This document shows positions 25,053 to 33,348 of a DNA stretch of 44,440 nucleotides, one piece after another. Origin of the DNA: Bacteroidota bacterium. GTDB taxonomy: Bacteria; Bacteroidota; Bacteroidia; Bacteroidales; Prolixibacteraceae. The position numbers were made by a program, and so were the translations under genes. The stretch is taken from NCBI GenBank assembly GCA_029265715.1, contig JAJUGZ010000026.1, positions 1 through 44,440 of the forward strand. The letters are read 5' to 3'. Each line of letters opens with the position of its first letter. Position 1 is the stretch's first letter. The notes under the pieces are model-generated. The model was not told the DNA's origin, did not search any database, and saw only the letters and a list, made by a program, of their open reading frames with translations.

Positions 25053-26717
25053 TTACGCCGTATGGTGCGCGTGTAACTCGCGTTCGCGCAGGTGGTGTTC
25101 GGCCATAACCAGTGCTTGGTCAAAATTATCGGCAATATTGCCCTCGCCCAGCAGTTGGGCGATCCCCCCTTTTTCAAGTTCGGTTCGTACTTCCGGTCGA
25201 ACACCGGATAGCACAACCCTGACTTTGCGGGCTTTCAGGTCTTTGATCGTCCCTTTCAAATTACGTATCCCGGTCGAGTCGATAAACGGAACATGCCTCA
25301 TCCGGATGATAACCACTTTCGATGTGTGCCGGATATCTTTCAGTGTTTCTTCGTATCGGCGCGCTGCGGCAAAAAAGAATGGGCCGCTGATCTCGAAAAT
25401 CTCAATTCCTTTCGGGACATTGGCATAACTTTCCAGCGCGTCGGTTTCCTGCTCGGCGCTGATGACCGTGCTAAGTTTCGACATGCGCTCCATAAACAGC
25501 AGCGACGACAGAACCACGCCGACTTCAATGGCCACGGTCAGATCGACAAAGACGGTCAGCAGGAAGGTGGTGACCAGGATAAAGGCATCGTATTTCGAAC
25601 TTTTCAGGATAGACCCGAACGATTTCATTTCGCTCATGTTATATGAAACAACAATCAGAATCCCGGCCAGACATGGCATGGGGATCAGGGCTGCCCATTT
25701 CCCGAAAACCAGCATGATCAGCAACAAGGTAACTGCGTGAACCATTCCGGCGATCGGGGTCCGTCCCCCGTTTTTTATGTTGGTTGCCGTGCGGGCAATG
25801 GCTCCAGTTGCCGGGATACCGCCAAATAAAGGCGATGCAATGTTTGCGAACCCTTGTGCAATCAGCTCGGTATTGGACCGATGGTGCCCGCTGATCATCC
25901 CGTCGGCCACAACAGCCGAAAGCAGCGACTCAATTGCGCCCAGAATTGCGATTGTCAACGCCGGTTGTATGTAATGCCCGATGTTCGATAAATCGACTGT
26001 CGGCATGCTGAAATCAAACTTGTTGGGGATGGCGCCATAAATGGTTTGGATGGTATTGACCGGCAACGAAAAAATGGCAACCAGGGCGGTCATTAAAATG
26101 ATAGCGATGAATGAACCCGGTATTTTGGGGATTAATTTTCCGGCGTAAAGTGTAATCAGGATGGTTGCAACAGTTATTATAATCGACCAGTGGTTGAATT
26201 CGGTTATGTGCTGAAGGTATAAACTCCATTTTCCGATAAAGTCAGCCGGAAGTTTTTCGAGCGGTAACCCGAGTGCATCTTTAATCTGGGTCGAGAAGAT
26301 AACCAGGGCAATACCACTGGTAAACCCGACAATCAGCGGATGAGGGATAAATTTCAGGATGGCACCCAGTCGGAAAAAGCCAAACGCCAGCAGGAAAAAG
26401 CCGGCTAAGATGGTTGAGATCATCAGGCCATCAAGCCCGTACTGATTGATAATTCCGTATACGATAACGATAAAAGCACCGGTTGGCCCTCCAATCTGTA
26501 CCCGGCTCCCGCCCAGGAACGATATGATAAAACCAGCTACAATTGCAGTAATCAATCCTTTTTCTGGAGATACTCCTGAGGCGACTGCAAAAGCAATGGC
26601 CAATGGAAGAGCAACAATTCCGACAATGATTCCTGCAAAAACATCGTTGGGAATGGACTTTTTGTCGAAGTTATTCCGCAGGATACTAAATAGTTTTGGT
26701 TTAAAAACTGGCTCCAT
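25053..26717 (-). CDS. SulP family anion transporter with STAS domain
   Basis: SulP proteins move sulfate, bicarbonate or related anions across the inner membrane. The 554-residue protein begins with PNDVFAGIIVGIVALPLAIAFA, the classic SulP first helix. About ten to twelve helices follow to residue ~400, then a cytosolic STAS domain (about 430-535) including RMRHVPFIDSTGIRNLKGTI. No carbonic anhydrase gene is adjacent. The substrate is unassigned. The frame reaches 26744, but a promoter -7 box at 26742-26749 overlaps that end, so an internal ATG (26717 or 26723) is more likely. Confidence 0.9.
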   Translation of the reverse strand: MEPVFKPKLFSILRNNFDKKSIPNDVFAGIIVGIVALPLAIAFAVASGVSPEKGLITAIVAGFIISFLGGSRVQIGGPTGAFIVIVYGIINQYGLDGLMISTILAGFFLLAFGFFRLGAILKFIPHPLIVGFTSGIALVIFSTQIKDALGLPLEKLPADFIGKWSLYLQHITEFNHWSIIITVATILITLYAGKLIPKIPGSFIAIILMTALVAIFSLPVNTIQTIYGAIPNKFDFSMPTVDLSNIGHYIQPALTIAILGAIESLLSAVVADGMISGHHRSNTELIAQGFANIASPLFGGIPATGAIARTATNIKNGGRTPIAGMVHAVTLLLIMLVFGKWAALIPMPCLAGILIVVSYNMSEMKSFGSILKSSKYDAFILVTTFLLTVFVDLTVAIEVGVVLSSLLFMERMSKLSTVISAEQETDALESYANVPKGIEIFEISGPFFFAAARRYEETLKDIRHTSKVVIIRMRHVPFIDSTGIRNLKGTIKDLKARKVRVVLSGVRPEVRTELEKGGIAQLLGEGNIADNFDQALVMAEHHLRERELHAHHTA

Positions 26718-26741
26718 GAACATTTTGTTTTTTTGAAGGTG

Positions 26742-26749
26742 CAAAGGTA
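26742..26749 (-). promoter_or_regulatory. Possible -7 box of the SulP gene
   Basis: TACCTTTG on the minus strand matches TAnnTTTG and lies about 20-30 bases upstream of the candidate ATGs at 26723 and 26717. No matching -33 TTG is seen. Confidence 0.4.
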
Positions 26750-26918
26750 TGGTCCTTCGTTAATCCGTTATCATACTTTTCCCGGTTATTTCAGAATTTC
26801 TTAAGAAACAGGATTCCATAAATGTTATATTTACACTTTTCTGAACGAAAAAAACAACGCTCATCTTTATTGTTTGGTTTTATTCGCAATTTACTCATAA
26901 TAAGAAAATTAGTCAATA

Positions 26919-28298
26919 ATGAAAGGTTTAACTAAACTAACAACACTTGTATTTGTTCTTGCGTTGCTGGCTTCGTGTGCCGGTAAAAAGGAAAAGACAG
27001 CCGAAGCGGGCCAGTCGCCGGCATTTTGGGAAGTAGCCCAAACTCCTCCCATGGGCTGGAACAGCTGGGATTGTTATGGTCCGAATGTTACCGAAGAAGA
27101 AGTAAAAGCCAATGCCGATTATATGGCTGAAAAGCTGAAGGCACATGGCTGGGAATATATCATTGTCGATATCCGCTGGTATGTCGAGAACGATAAAGCC
27201 GGGGGCTACAATCAAACCGACCCGGTTTACACGATGGACGAATATGGCCGATTGATGCCCGCGGTGAAAAAATTTCCTTCGGCAGCCGACGGGAATGGGT
27301 TTAAACCACTGGCTGACTATGTACACAGTAAAGGCCTGAAATTCGGGATACACCTGATGCGCGGCATCCCGGTTGAAGCTGTAAAGAAAAACACGCCGAT
27401 AATGGGTTCTGAAGCTAAGGCAGCTGATATTTATTCGGAAGAACTTCAGTGTAAATGGCTGCGCGACATGTATACCATTGTGGCCGATAAACCCGGGGCC
27501 CAGGAATATTACAATTCGATTTTTAACCTGTATGCCTCGTGGGGCGTTGATTATGTGAAGGTTGACGATCTGTCCCGCCCATACCACCAGGCAGAAATTG
27601 AACTGATCCGGAAAGCCATTGACCAGAGTGGCCGTCCGATGGTCTTTTCGACCTCGCCGGGTGCAACGCCGCTTGAGAGCGCAGAACATGTTATGAACCA
27701 TGCCAACATGTGGCGCATTTGCGACGATTTCTGGGATAACTGGGATATGCTGAAACCGCAGTTTAAACGTTGTGCCGACTGGGCCCCTTACATCGGGGCG
27801 GGTCATTTCCCCGATGCCGACATGCTTCCGCTGGGCCGGCTGTCCATTCGCGGAGAGCGCGGAGGAGACCGCATGACCGGATTCACGCAAACCGAACAAT
27901 ATACGCTGATGAACCTGTGGGCGATGTTCCGTTCTCCGCTGATGTTTGGCGGCGACCTGCCCAGCAACGACGAGTTTACCCTTTCGCTGCTGACCAACGA
28001 CGAGGTGCTTGAAGTGACAAAAAACAGCGCCAACAACAAGCAACTGAAAGAAGAAAGCGGACTGATTGTCTGGACTGCCGATGTGCCTGAAACCAACGAT
28101 AAATACGTAGCCTTTTTTAATACCAACGACAGCATTGCCTCCGATATCACTGTGACACTTACCGAGCTTGGTGTTACCGGCAATTATACGGTAAAAGATT
28201 TGTGGAGCAGGGAACAGAAAGGAACGGTTTCCGACAAGTTTACCGCCCGTGTAGAACCGCATGGTTCATTTTTGTTCCGGTTTTCGAAAACAGAATAG
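26919..28298 (+). CDS. GH27 alpha-galactosidase-type lipoprotein
   Basis: GH27 enzymes remove terminal alpha-galactose or related residues with retention of configuration. The 459-residue protein has a lipoprotein signal (LALLASC, Cys20), so it is probably anchored on a membrane. The barrel begins TPPMGWNSWDCYG. The nucleophile is Asp216 in DYVKVDDLSRPY, and the acid/base is Asp269 or Asp270 in WRICDDFWDNW. A C-terminal beta-sandwich domain starts about residue 385. The NSWDCYG and RICDDF features are GH27-like; the substrate could also be another alpha-linked sugar. No SusC/SusD or sugar regulator is adjacent. Confidence 0.88.
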   Translation: MKGLTKLTTLVFVLALLASCAGKKEKTAEAGQSPAFWEVAQTPPMGWNSWDCYGPNVTEEEVKANADYMAEKLKAHGWEYIIVDIRWYVENDKAGGYNQTDPVYTMDEYGRLMPAVKKFPSAADGNGFKPLADYVHSKGLKFGIHLMRGIPVEAVKKNTPIMGSEAKAADIYSEELQCKWLRDMYTIVADKPGAQEYYNSIFNLYASWGVDYVKVDDLSRPYHQAEIELIRKAIDQSGRPMVFSTSPGATPLESAEHVMNHANMWRICDDFWDNWDMLKPQFKRCADWAPYIGAGHFPDADMLPLGRLSIRGERGGDRMTGFTQTEQYTLMNLWAMFRSPLMFGGDLPSNDEFTLSLLTNDEVLEVTKNSANNKQLKEESGLIVWTADVPETNDKYVAFFNTNDSIASDITVTLTELGVTGNYTVKDLWSREQKGTVSDKFTARVEPHGSFLFRFSKTE

Positions 28299-28592
28299 GG
28301 ATAGGCCGTACCTCAAGGGAAGCAGAAGGATTGAAGGGCTGAATGCGAAAATACCCGGGAGGCATAAGTTGCGGGTTACAGGAGCTGATGGGCTGATTGA
28401 TGAATTGAATGAAGTGATGGAGACAGAGACCGCAACTGAAAACTATTACGGTGAAAATCAGTGGCTCCGCGTGTACTTTGTAGACCTATCCGGTAAAAAA
28501 ATCAGGGGCATGGCACTTTTGCAGGCAATGTGCAAGAACAAACAGGACATGGTTTTCGTATTCTGGATTGCAGGATACGAAAACCGTGAGCT
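28299..28592 (+). other. 294-base spacer with a long hairpin and a doubtful small ORF
   Basis: Between the GH27 gene and the DUF6146 gene there is no gene I can support. An ORF from 28261 to 28596 (111 codons) overlaps the end of the GH27 gene and ends in ATGA with the next start, but its sequence resembles no family. It contains a stretch that is also an 18-bp inverted repeat, which is unusual for coding DNA. Confidence 0.4.
28548..28588 (+). repeat. 18-bp inverted repeat (hairpin) immediately before the DUF6146 start
   Basis: The left arm at 28548-28565 (CATGGTTTTCGTATTCTG) pairs with the right arm at 28571-28588 (CAGGATACGAAAACCGTG). There are two G-T wobbles and no mismatch, around a 5-base loop GATTG. 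Four bases separate it from the ATG at 28593. There is no T-run after it, so it is not an ordinary terminator. It could fold in the 5' leader and occlude ribosome entry. Confidence 0.85.
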
Positions 28593-29009
28593 ATGAAAAA
28601 GATAATATTTGGGATTGGTGTTTTATTGTTGATTGGCGCTTGTGCGACACAAAAGAAATTGACCGAGCGGAAGGCCAGGCCGGTTGAAATAGAGCAGAAC
28701 GATAGCCTCGGATATGAGCTGGAAACCTTCGACCTGAAATTCGAGACTTGGTATACCCTCCAAAACAATCCGTCGCAATATCGTTCCCAGTCGTTTTACG
28801 AAGGGTGGAACAAACTGTATGTAGCGGCCTGGGAAGCCAAGGCGATGGACCCTGTACGAAATCCGTTTTTCGAACCCATCATTGGTTATGATCCAACCGT
28901 TGATTACGGGTTTGAATTAAACCACAAACTATTCTACTACTTTCAATACGTTGAGCGCGTTTTAAAAATTCCGATTTTATCGAACGGCCCGCATGTCTTT
29001 CTGTTTTAA
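28593..29009 (+). CDS. DUF6146 family lipoprotein
   Basis: The 138-residue protein has a lipoprotein signal (LLLIGACATQ, Cys17) and then the pattern of the Bacteroidota DUF6146 family. The marks are DSLGYELETFDLKFETWY, a tyrosine-rich SQSFYEGWNKLYVAAW and IIGYDPTVDYGFELNHKLFYY. Function is unknown. The start codon lies four bases after an 18-bp hairpin. The gene converges on the acetyltransferase gene, 16 bases away. Confidence 0.82.
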   Translation: MKKIIFGIGVLLLIGACATQKKLTERKARPVEIEQNDSLGYELETFDLKFETWYTLQNNPSQYRSQSFYEGWNKLYVAAWEAKAMDPVRNPFFEPIIGYDPTVDYGFELNHKLFYYFQYVERVLKIPILSNGPHVFLF

Positions 29010-29025
29010 AGATAGCAATAGCGGG

Positions 29026-29553
29026 TTAGCTGAAAATTTTCTGAAATATAAGTTCGCTTTTCCAGCCATCCGGCCTGCGGACCCAGTCTTTTTTTGTTCC
29101 GGAAAGTGTGAACCCGGCATTCTCGAAGAGTTGAATGCTGGGTAAATTATCCTCGCAAATGTTGGCATATAGTTGATGTACCCGGAGGTAATCACGGGCA
29201 TAATCGCACAAGGCCCGGAGTGCATCGGTTGCATAGCCTTTGTGCCGGTCTTCGAGGTTGTGGATCAGAATTCCGATACCGGCCCGAAAATGAAACGGGT
29301 CGAAGTCGAACAGGTCGATTGCACCAACCGCACGACCGCCGAGGGTTTCGATAATTAGACGCATTTGTTTGGCCTCGTAAATGTCGCGGTTCGATTCTTT
29401 GATGTATTTGGCCAGAATATATTTTGAAAACGGTTCGAGCGTATTGCTGACATGCCAGATTTCCATATTGTTTTCCCAGTCGTACAACAAGTCGATATCA
29501 TCGGGTTCCAGGGCGCGGAGCCGGACGTTTCCGTGGGTAAGTTTTTGGTTCAT
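29026..29553 (-). CDS. GNAT family N-acetyltransferase (RimJ/RimL type)
   Basis: It transfers an acetyl group from acetyl-CoA to an amine; the acceptor is unknown. The 175-residue protein starts VRLRALEPDDIDLLYDWENN, typical of RimJ/RimL-like GNATs. The acetyl-CoA loop is about residues 99-112 (LEDRHKGYATDALRAL, where the usual R/Q-G-x-G/A is R-HKGYA). The later YANICEDNLPSIQLFENAGF is the N-x-x-S-x-x-LYEKxGF motif. It overlaps the GT2 gene upstream by 4 bases (ATGA) and is the last gene of the recR operon. Confidence 0.9.
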   Translation of the reverse strand: MNQKLTHGNVRLRALEPDDIDLLYDWENNMEIWHVSNTLEPFSKYILAKYIKESNRDIYEAKQMRLIIETLGGRAVGAIDLFDFDPFHFRAGIGILIHNLEDRHKGYATDALRALCDYARDYLRVHQLYANICEDNLPSIQLFENAGFTLSGTKKDWVRRPDGWKSELIFQKIFS

Positions 29554-31502
29554 GATTGTCCGAGTTTAGGATAGGCTTTAAAAATGATTTCCAGGTCGGT
29601 GGTTAGCCGGTAGTCTTTAGCGTAAATCATGTTCAGTTCAACGGCTTTTTGAGGCGAAACAGGCTCCGGGAACAGATCGCCCGGCGAAAGGATCCCTGTT
29701 CGTAATACAGGTAAATGGGCGTCACCCGTGGAGCCGGGCAGATAGCCAACCCAACTGCGGTTTCCGGCCATCACCTGAAAGATATTCCGGAGAAAGCCGC
29801 TTTTTTGCCTGACAGGCCAGATGGTGAAAATAATTCCGAACAGAAAACCAAGTGACAAGGCCAGGTCGAGCAGGCGTTTGTTGCGCCGGTTGGTTTCTTT
29901 GGCCAACGAGTTGAGGTGTACGACATACAGGTCGCCAGCGGTTGAAATGGAATTGCTGCCGATGATCGAAAAACTTTCAGGAGGTGCGATTTTGTAATCA
30001 ATTTCCATATCGTTCAAATCGAGCATGTGTTGGATGATTTGTTGGGCCGGAATGTCTTCTGAAGAAAAAACAAGTTCGTCGATTTTGTTGATCCGTACTA
30101 TTTCGCGCAATTGGCTGACCCCTCCTAAATAATCGGAAGAGGGGAGGTGTGTGTCCGGCATGATAAAACCGGCCAGATCGGTTTTGTGGCTGGCGTTTTT
30201 TAACAAACCGGAAATTCGTTCAGCTTCGGTTGGGTTGGCAACCACAGCCAACCGCTTTCGTTTATTTATTTCGAACTGGAAGATGCTTTTCTTCGTCAGG
30301 CTCAACAGATAGCGGTAACTTGTCAACGTTAGGAACGACCAGGCGGCTCCCAGCAATATCAAGGCGCGTGAAAAGCGCATCGACTCGCTGGCCAGCGAAT
30401 AAGCCACCAGCACGGCCAGAGTTCCCCACATTAACCCTCGCAGCAACCGGTACAGACTTACCGGTTTCCGATATCCTCCGCTCAGCCAGATGCCCGTCAG
30501 CCAAATCAAAATATAAGCCGGGACAATCAGGTGCAGAAATTCGGGAGGATAATAACCAGGCTCAAATTTTAGGTTTTCCCAGTAGGGGAGCAGGACCGAA
30601 TATCCGGCGTAAATTAGCCCGGCATCTAAAACCGGGAAGAAAATCCGCCCGCTGATGCGCCCGGCAATGGCGAGCAAAGCCCTGAAATAGATGGCCAGAT
30701 TGATAAGCCGGGAAAAACTGCGTGCGTTGCTTTTTGAGAAGTGCTTTTGGGCGAAAATTACCATGGCACGGTAGAATACCTTTACGTAGTTGATGCTGCC
30801 TTTTTTGGTGCTTTCGCCTTTATAATGGATAATTGTCGTGCCGGGGAAATAATAGTTTTTGTAGCCGCCCTTCTGGATACGGTACGAAAGGTCGATATCT
30901 TCGCCGTACATGAAATAATCTTCGTCGAGCAGGCCAACCTGGTCGAGCGCCTTGCGGCGCATGAGCATGAACGCCCCGGAAAGTACATCCACTTCATGTA
31001 ATTGGTCTTTACTGAGATAACCCAGGTGGTAACGGCTGAATTTTTTGGAGCGGGGGAACAGGCGCGAAAAACCGAAGATTTTGTAAAAGGCCACCATCGG
31101 GGTTGGCAATCCGCGTTTCGATTCGGGCAGAAAATTGCCTTTCCCATCGATCATTTTTACGCCCAATCCTCCGGCATCGGGTGTGGCATCCATAAAGGCA
31201 ATGATCTTCCGGAAGCTGTCTTCTTCGACAACCGTGTCGGGGTTCAGGAGCAAAATGTATTCTCCGGAAGATTGGCGGATGGCTTGGTTGTTGGCTCTCG
31301 AAAACCCGACATTTTCCTTGTTTTCGATCAGGATGACCTCCGGAAACTTTTCGCGGACCATCTGGCACGAACCGTCGACCGAGTTATTGTCGACCACGAA
31401 CACTTCGCAGGGCAGTCCGTCTGAGGCTTTCCTGACGGCATGCAGGCATTGTTCCAGAAAGTACCTGACATTGTAGTTGACGATGACGACGGATAGCTTC
31501 AT
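29550..31502 (-). CDS. GT2 glycosyltransferase fused to a degenerate polyprenyl-phosphate sugar transferase module
   Basis: The 650-residue protein has three parts. Residues 1-260 are a full GT2 domain of the rhamnosyltransferase-like kind (VVIVNYNVRYFLEQCL, VDNNSVDGS, LLLNPDTVV, and MYGEDIDLSYRI). Residues about 265-400 hold four or five membrane segments, then a CoA-binding-like Rossmann region (417-530). Residues 540-650 resemble only the edges of a bacterial sugar transferase: KRLLDLALSLGFLFG (the entry helix), GNRSWVGYLPG (like GDMSLVGPRP) and VELNMIYAKDYRLTTDLEII. The intervening catalytic loop with the Asp-Glu dyad is missing. So the C-terminal half likely anchors or binds lipid rather than catalyses. 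It follows recR by 12 bases. Confidence 0.83.
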   Translation of the reverse strand: MKLSVVIVNYNVRYFLEQCLHAVRKASDGLPCEVFVVDNNSVDGSCQMVREKFPEVILIENKENVGFSRANNQAIRQSSGEYILLLNPDTVVEEDSFRKIIAFMDATPDAGGLGVKMIDGKGNFLPESKRGLPTPMVAFYKIFGFSRLFPRSKKFSRYHLGYLSKDQLHEVDVLSGAFMLMRRKALDQVGLLDEDYFMYGEDIDLSYRIQKGGYKNYYFPGTTIIHYKGESTKKGSINYVKVFYRAMVIFAQKHFSKSNARSFSRLINLAIYFRALLAIAGRISGRIFFPVLDAGLIYAGYSVLLPYWENLKFEPGYYPPEFLHLIVPAYILIWLTGIWLSGGYRKPVSLYRLLRGLMWGTLAVLVAYSLASESMRFSRALILLGAAWSFLTLTSYRYLLSLTKKSIFQFEINKRKRLAVVANPTEAERISGLLKNASHKTDLAGFIMPDTHLPSSDYLGGVSQLREIVRINKIDELVFSSEDIPAQQIIQHMLDLNDMEIDYKIAPPESFSIIGSNSISTAGDLYVVHLNSLAKETNRRNKRLLDLALSLGFLFGIIFTIWPVRQKSGFLRNIFQVMAGNRSWVGYLPGSTGDAHLPVLRTGILSPGDLFPEPVSPQKAVELNMIYAKDYRLTTDLEIIFKAYPKLGQS

Positions 31503-31514
31503 TTCTGGATGGGG

Positions 31515-32141
31515 CTATTGGATAATTGAGTCTTCAAAATTGGTCCGGTTCACCAGCGACCGTCCGAGAGTTACTTCATCGGTATATTCCAGCTCGTCGC
31601 CAATCGAAACACCGCGGGCCAGGGTCGATATTTTGATGTTGGCTGTTCGCAGCTTTTTGTAAATGTAAAAGTTGGTTGTGTCGCCTTCCATGGTGGTGCT
31701 CAACGCCAAAATCACTTCGCTGATATTTCCTTCGGCTACCCGTTGTACCAACGAGTCAATTTCAAGGTTGGAAGGGCCGATGCCGTCCATGGGCGAGATA
31801 ATCCCGCCGAGAACATGGTACAACCCGTTGTATTGGTGGGTGTTTTCAATAGCCATTACATCTTTGATGTTCTCGACTACGCAAACCAGCGATTCGTTGC
31901 GCGACGGGTTGGAGCAGATATTGCAAATATCGGTGTCGGAAATATTGTGGCACACCCGGCAGTGTTTAATTTCGTTGCGGAGCCTGATCAGGCTGTTGCC
32001 AAATATTTCAACCTCGGCCGGATCTTGTTTTAGCAGGTGCAGTACAAGGCGCAGGGCTGTTTTCCGGCCAATGCCCGGCAGTTTGGCAAATTCGTTTACG
32101 GCGTTCTCCAGCAATCGCGACGGGAATTTCTCACTGATCAT
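31515..32141 (-). CDS. recR: Recombination protein RecR
   Basis: RecR acts with RecF and RecO to load RecA on gapped DNA. The 208-residue protein has the N-terminal helix-hairpin-helix region ([20 protein letters not shown]). A four-cysteine zinc finger follows ([19 protein letters not shown] region), then a TOPRIM domain with [15 protein letters not shown] and [12 protein letters not shown]. The C-terminal [20 protein letters not shown] motif is diagnostic. It is the first gene of an operon with a GT2 fusion and a GNAT protein. Confidence 0.97.
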   Translation of the reverse strand: MISEKFPSRLLENAVNEFAKLPGIGRKTALRLVLHLLKQDPAEVEIFGNSLIRLRNEIKHCRVCHNISDTDICNICSNPSRNESLVCVVENIKDVMAIENTHQYNGLYHVLGGIISPMDGIGPSNLEIDSLVQRVAEGNISEVILALSTTMEGDTTNFYIYKKLRTANIKISTLARGVSIGDELEYTDEVTLGRSLVNRTNFEDSIIQ

Positions 32142-32162
32142 GCAGTATAACTTTTAGTTGTC

Positions 32163-32170
32163 CAAATTTA
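32163..32170 (-). promoter_or_regulatory. Possible -7 box of the recR operon
   Basis: TAAATTTG on the minus strand matches TAnnTTTG and lies 22 bases upstream of the recR ATG at 32141. No -33 TTG is seen at the normal distance. Confidence 0.4.
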
Positions 32171-32242
32171 ACACCCTAAACGGAAAAAAGTACCGGCTTT
32201 TGGTATTTGTTCCGGGAAACAGCTTTCGGGCTTCTGCTTGTT

Positions 32243-33265
32243 TCAGAATTCGGAGAAGGTCCGGCGCTTGCGGATGTAATACTGGAAAACAACACTTTTC
32301 CGGAGCATCTCCGGATGGTGTCCAAATTTTCCGATCGTTGAAAACTGTTTTCGTTTGCCGTGCATTTCCCGGAGCGACCGGTAAAAATGATAATGAGCTT
32401 TCAGCACGCTTCTAATGCCGTTTAAATTGCCTTCGGCCAGTAGTTTAAACGCTGCAACGGCGTCGAGCACCATCCGGAGAAACAGTACCGGGAACAGTTC
32501 GCGGGCCGGCAGGTTTTTGTATAAAAGCCACAGGTTGTTGCGGAAGTTGAGGTACAGTTTGCGCGGATTGTCGTAAGGCAGGCTTCCGCCCCCCAGGTGA
32601 TAAACCACGCTGTCGGGCGAATAAATGATGCGGAATCCCATGTTTTTCAATCGCCAGCACAGGTCGATTTCTTCCATGTGGGCCCAAAAACCGGCATCGA
32701 AGCCTCCGGCTTTGTGGAACAAGCCGGCCCGGATAAACAGGCAGGCGCCGCTGCCCCAAAAAATGTCGACACGGTCGTTGTATTGTCCTTTGTCTTCTTC
32801 TAAAACATCGAAAACCCGGCCGCGGCACAGCGGATACCCGAAACGGTCGATAAAGCCCCCGGCAGCGCCGGCATATTCGAAGTGTGTTTTGCGGTGGTAG
32901 CTTAATATTTTGGGTTGGACGGCCGCGATCGTTTTATCCTGATCCATCAGGCTGATAGCTGGTTCTATCCAGTTGGGGGTAACTTCCACGTCCGAGTTCA
33001 GGAGCACATAATAGTCGGCGTCAATTTGTCGGAGCGCCTGGTTGTACCCTTCGGCAAAGCCATAATTACGATCGAGTTGCAAAAGCCTGACTTCGGGAAA
33101 TTGCCTTTGCAGCAAATCGATGGAGTGGTCGTCGGAGCAGTTGTCGGCCACGATCACTTCGACGCCCGGCAACTGGCTATGCTCAATAACCGATGGCAGA
33201 AATTCGGGCAACAGCTTTTCACCGTTCCAGTTCAGGATAACAATGGCAACGTTAGGTGTGTTCAT
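32243..33265 (-). CDS. Family 2 glycosyltransferase (rhamnosyltransferase-like)
   Basis: The 340-residue protein opens with VAIVILNWNGEKLLPEFLPS, the rhamnosyltransferase-type GT2 signature. VIVADNCSDDHSIDLL follows, then YYVLLNSDVEV with the metal-binding Asp92. A distal GFWAHMEEIDLCWRLKN provides the acidic base region. A basic C-terminal tail could associate with the membrane. Its partners are unknown. A promoter with an internal palindrome lies at 33295-33323, so it probably has its own transcription unit, separate from the 156-residue gene upstream. Confidence 0.88.
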   Translation of the reverse strand: MNTPNVAIVILNWNGEKLLPEFLPSVIEHSQLPGVEVIVADNCSDDHSIDLLQRQFPEVRLLQLDRNYGFAEGYNQALRQIDADYYVLLNSDVEVTPNWIEPAISLMDQDKTIAAVQPKILSYHRKTHFEYAGAAGGFIDRFGYPLCRGRVFDVLEEDKGQYNDRVDIFWGSGACLFIRAGLFHKAGGFDAGFWAHMEEIDLCWRLKNMGFRIIYSPDSVVYHLGGGSLPYDNPRKLYLNFRNNLWLLYKNLPARELFPVLFLRMVLDAVAAFKLLAEGNLNGIRSVLKAHYHFYRSLREMHGKRKQFSTIGKFGHHPEMLRKSVVFQYYIRKRRTFSEF

Positions 33266-33294
33266 TCGTTTTTTTTGATAAGCAGATTGCCCGA

Positions 33295-33323
33295 CAAAGG
33301 TATAAAACCGTTGTCAACGGCAA
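33295..33323 (-). promoter_or_regulatory. Promoter with a palindromic operator-like site
   Basis: On the minus strand TACCTTTG (33295-33302) matches TAnnTTTG and TTG (33321-33323) lies 18 bases upstream. Between them CCGTTG-T-CAACGG (33308-33320) is a perfect 13-base palindrome, an arrangement suited to a repressor. The GT2 start is about 30 bases downstream. Confidence 0.45.
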
Positions 33324-33348
33324 AAGCCAGCTGTACGATCTCCCTGAA

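Noticed and set aside
26937-28262. 441-codon open frame on the minus strand opposite the GH27 gene
   Set aside because: It mirrors the whole GH27 gene; its product has no recognisable motif. Such long antisense frames arise from the codon use of the sense gene.
28261-28596. 111-codon ORF between the GH27 and DUF6146 genes with an ATGA overlap to the next start
   Set aside because: It overlaps the end of the GH27 gene, resembles no family, and contains a long perfect hairpin, so it is more likely non-coding. I keep it only as a note.
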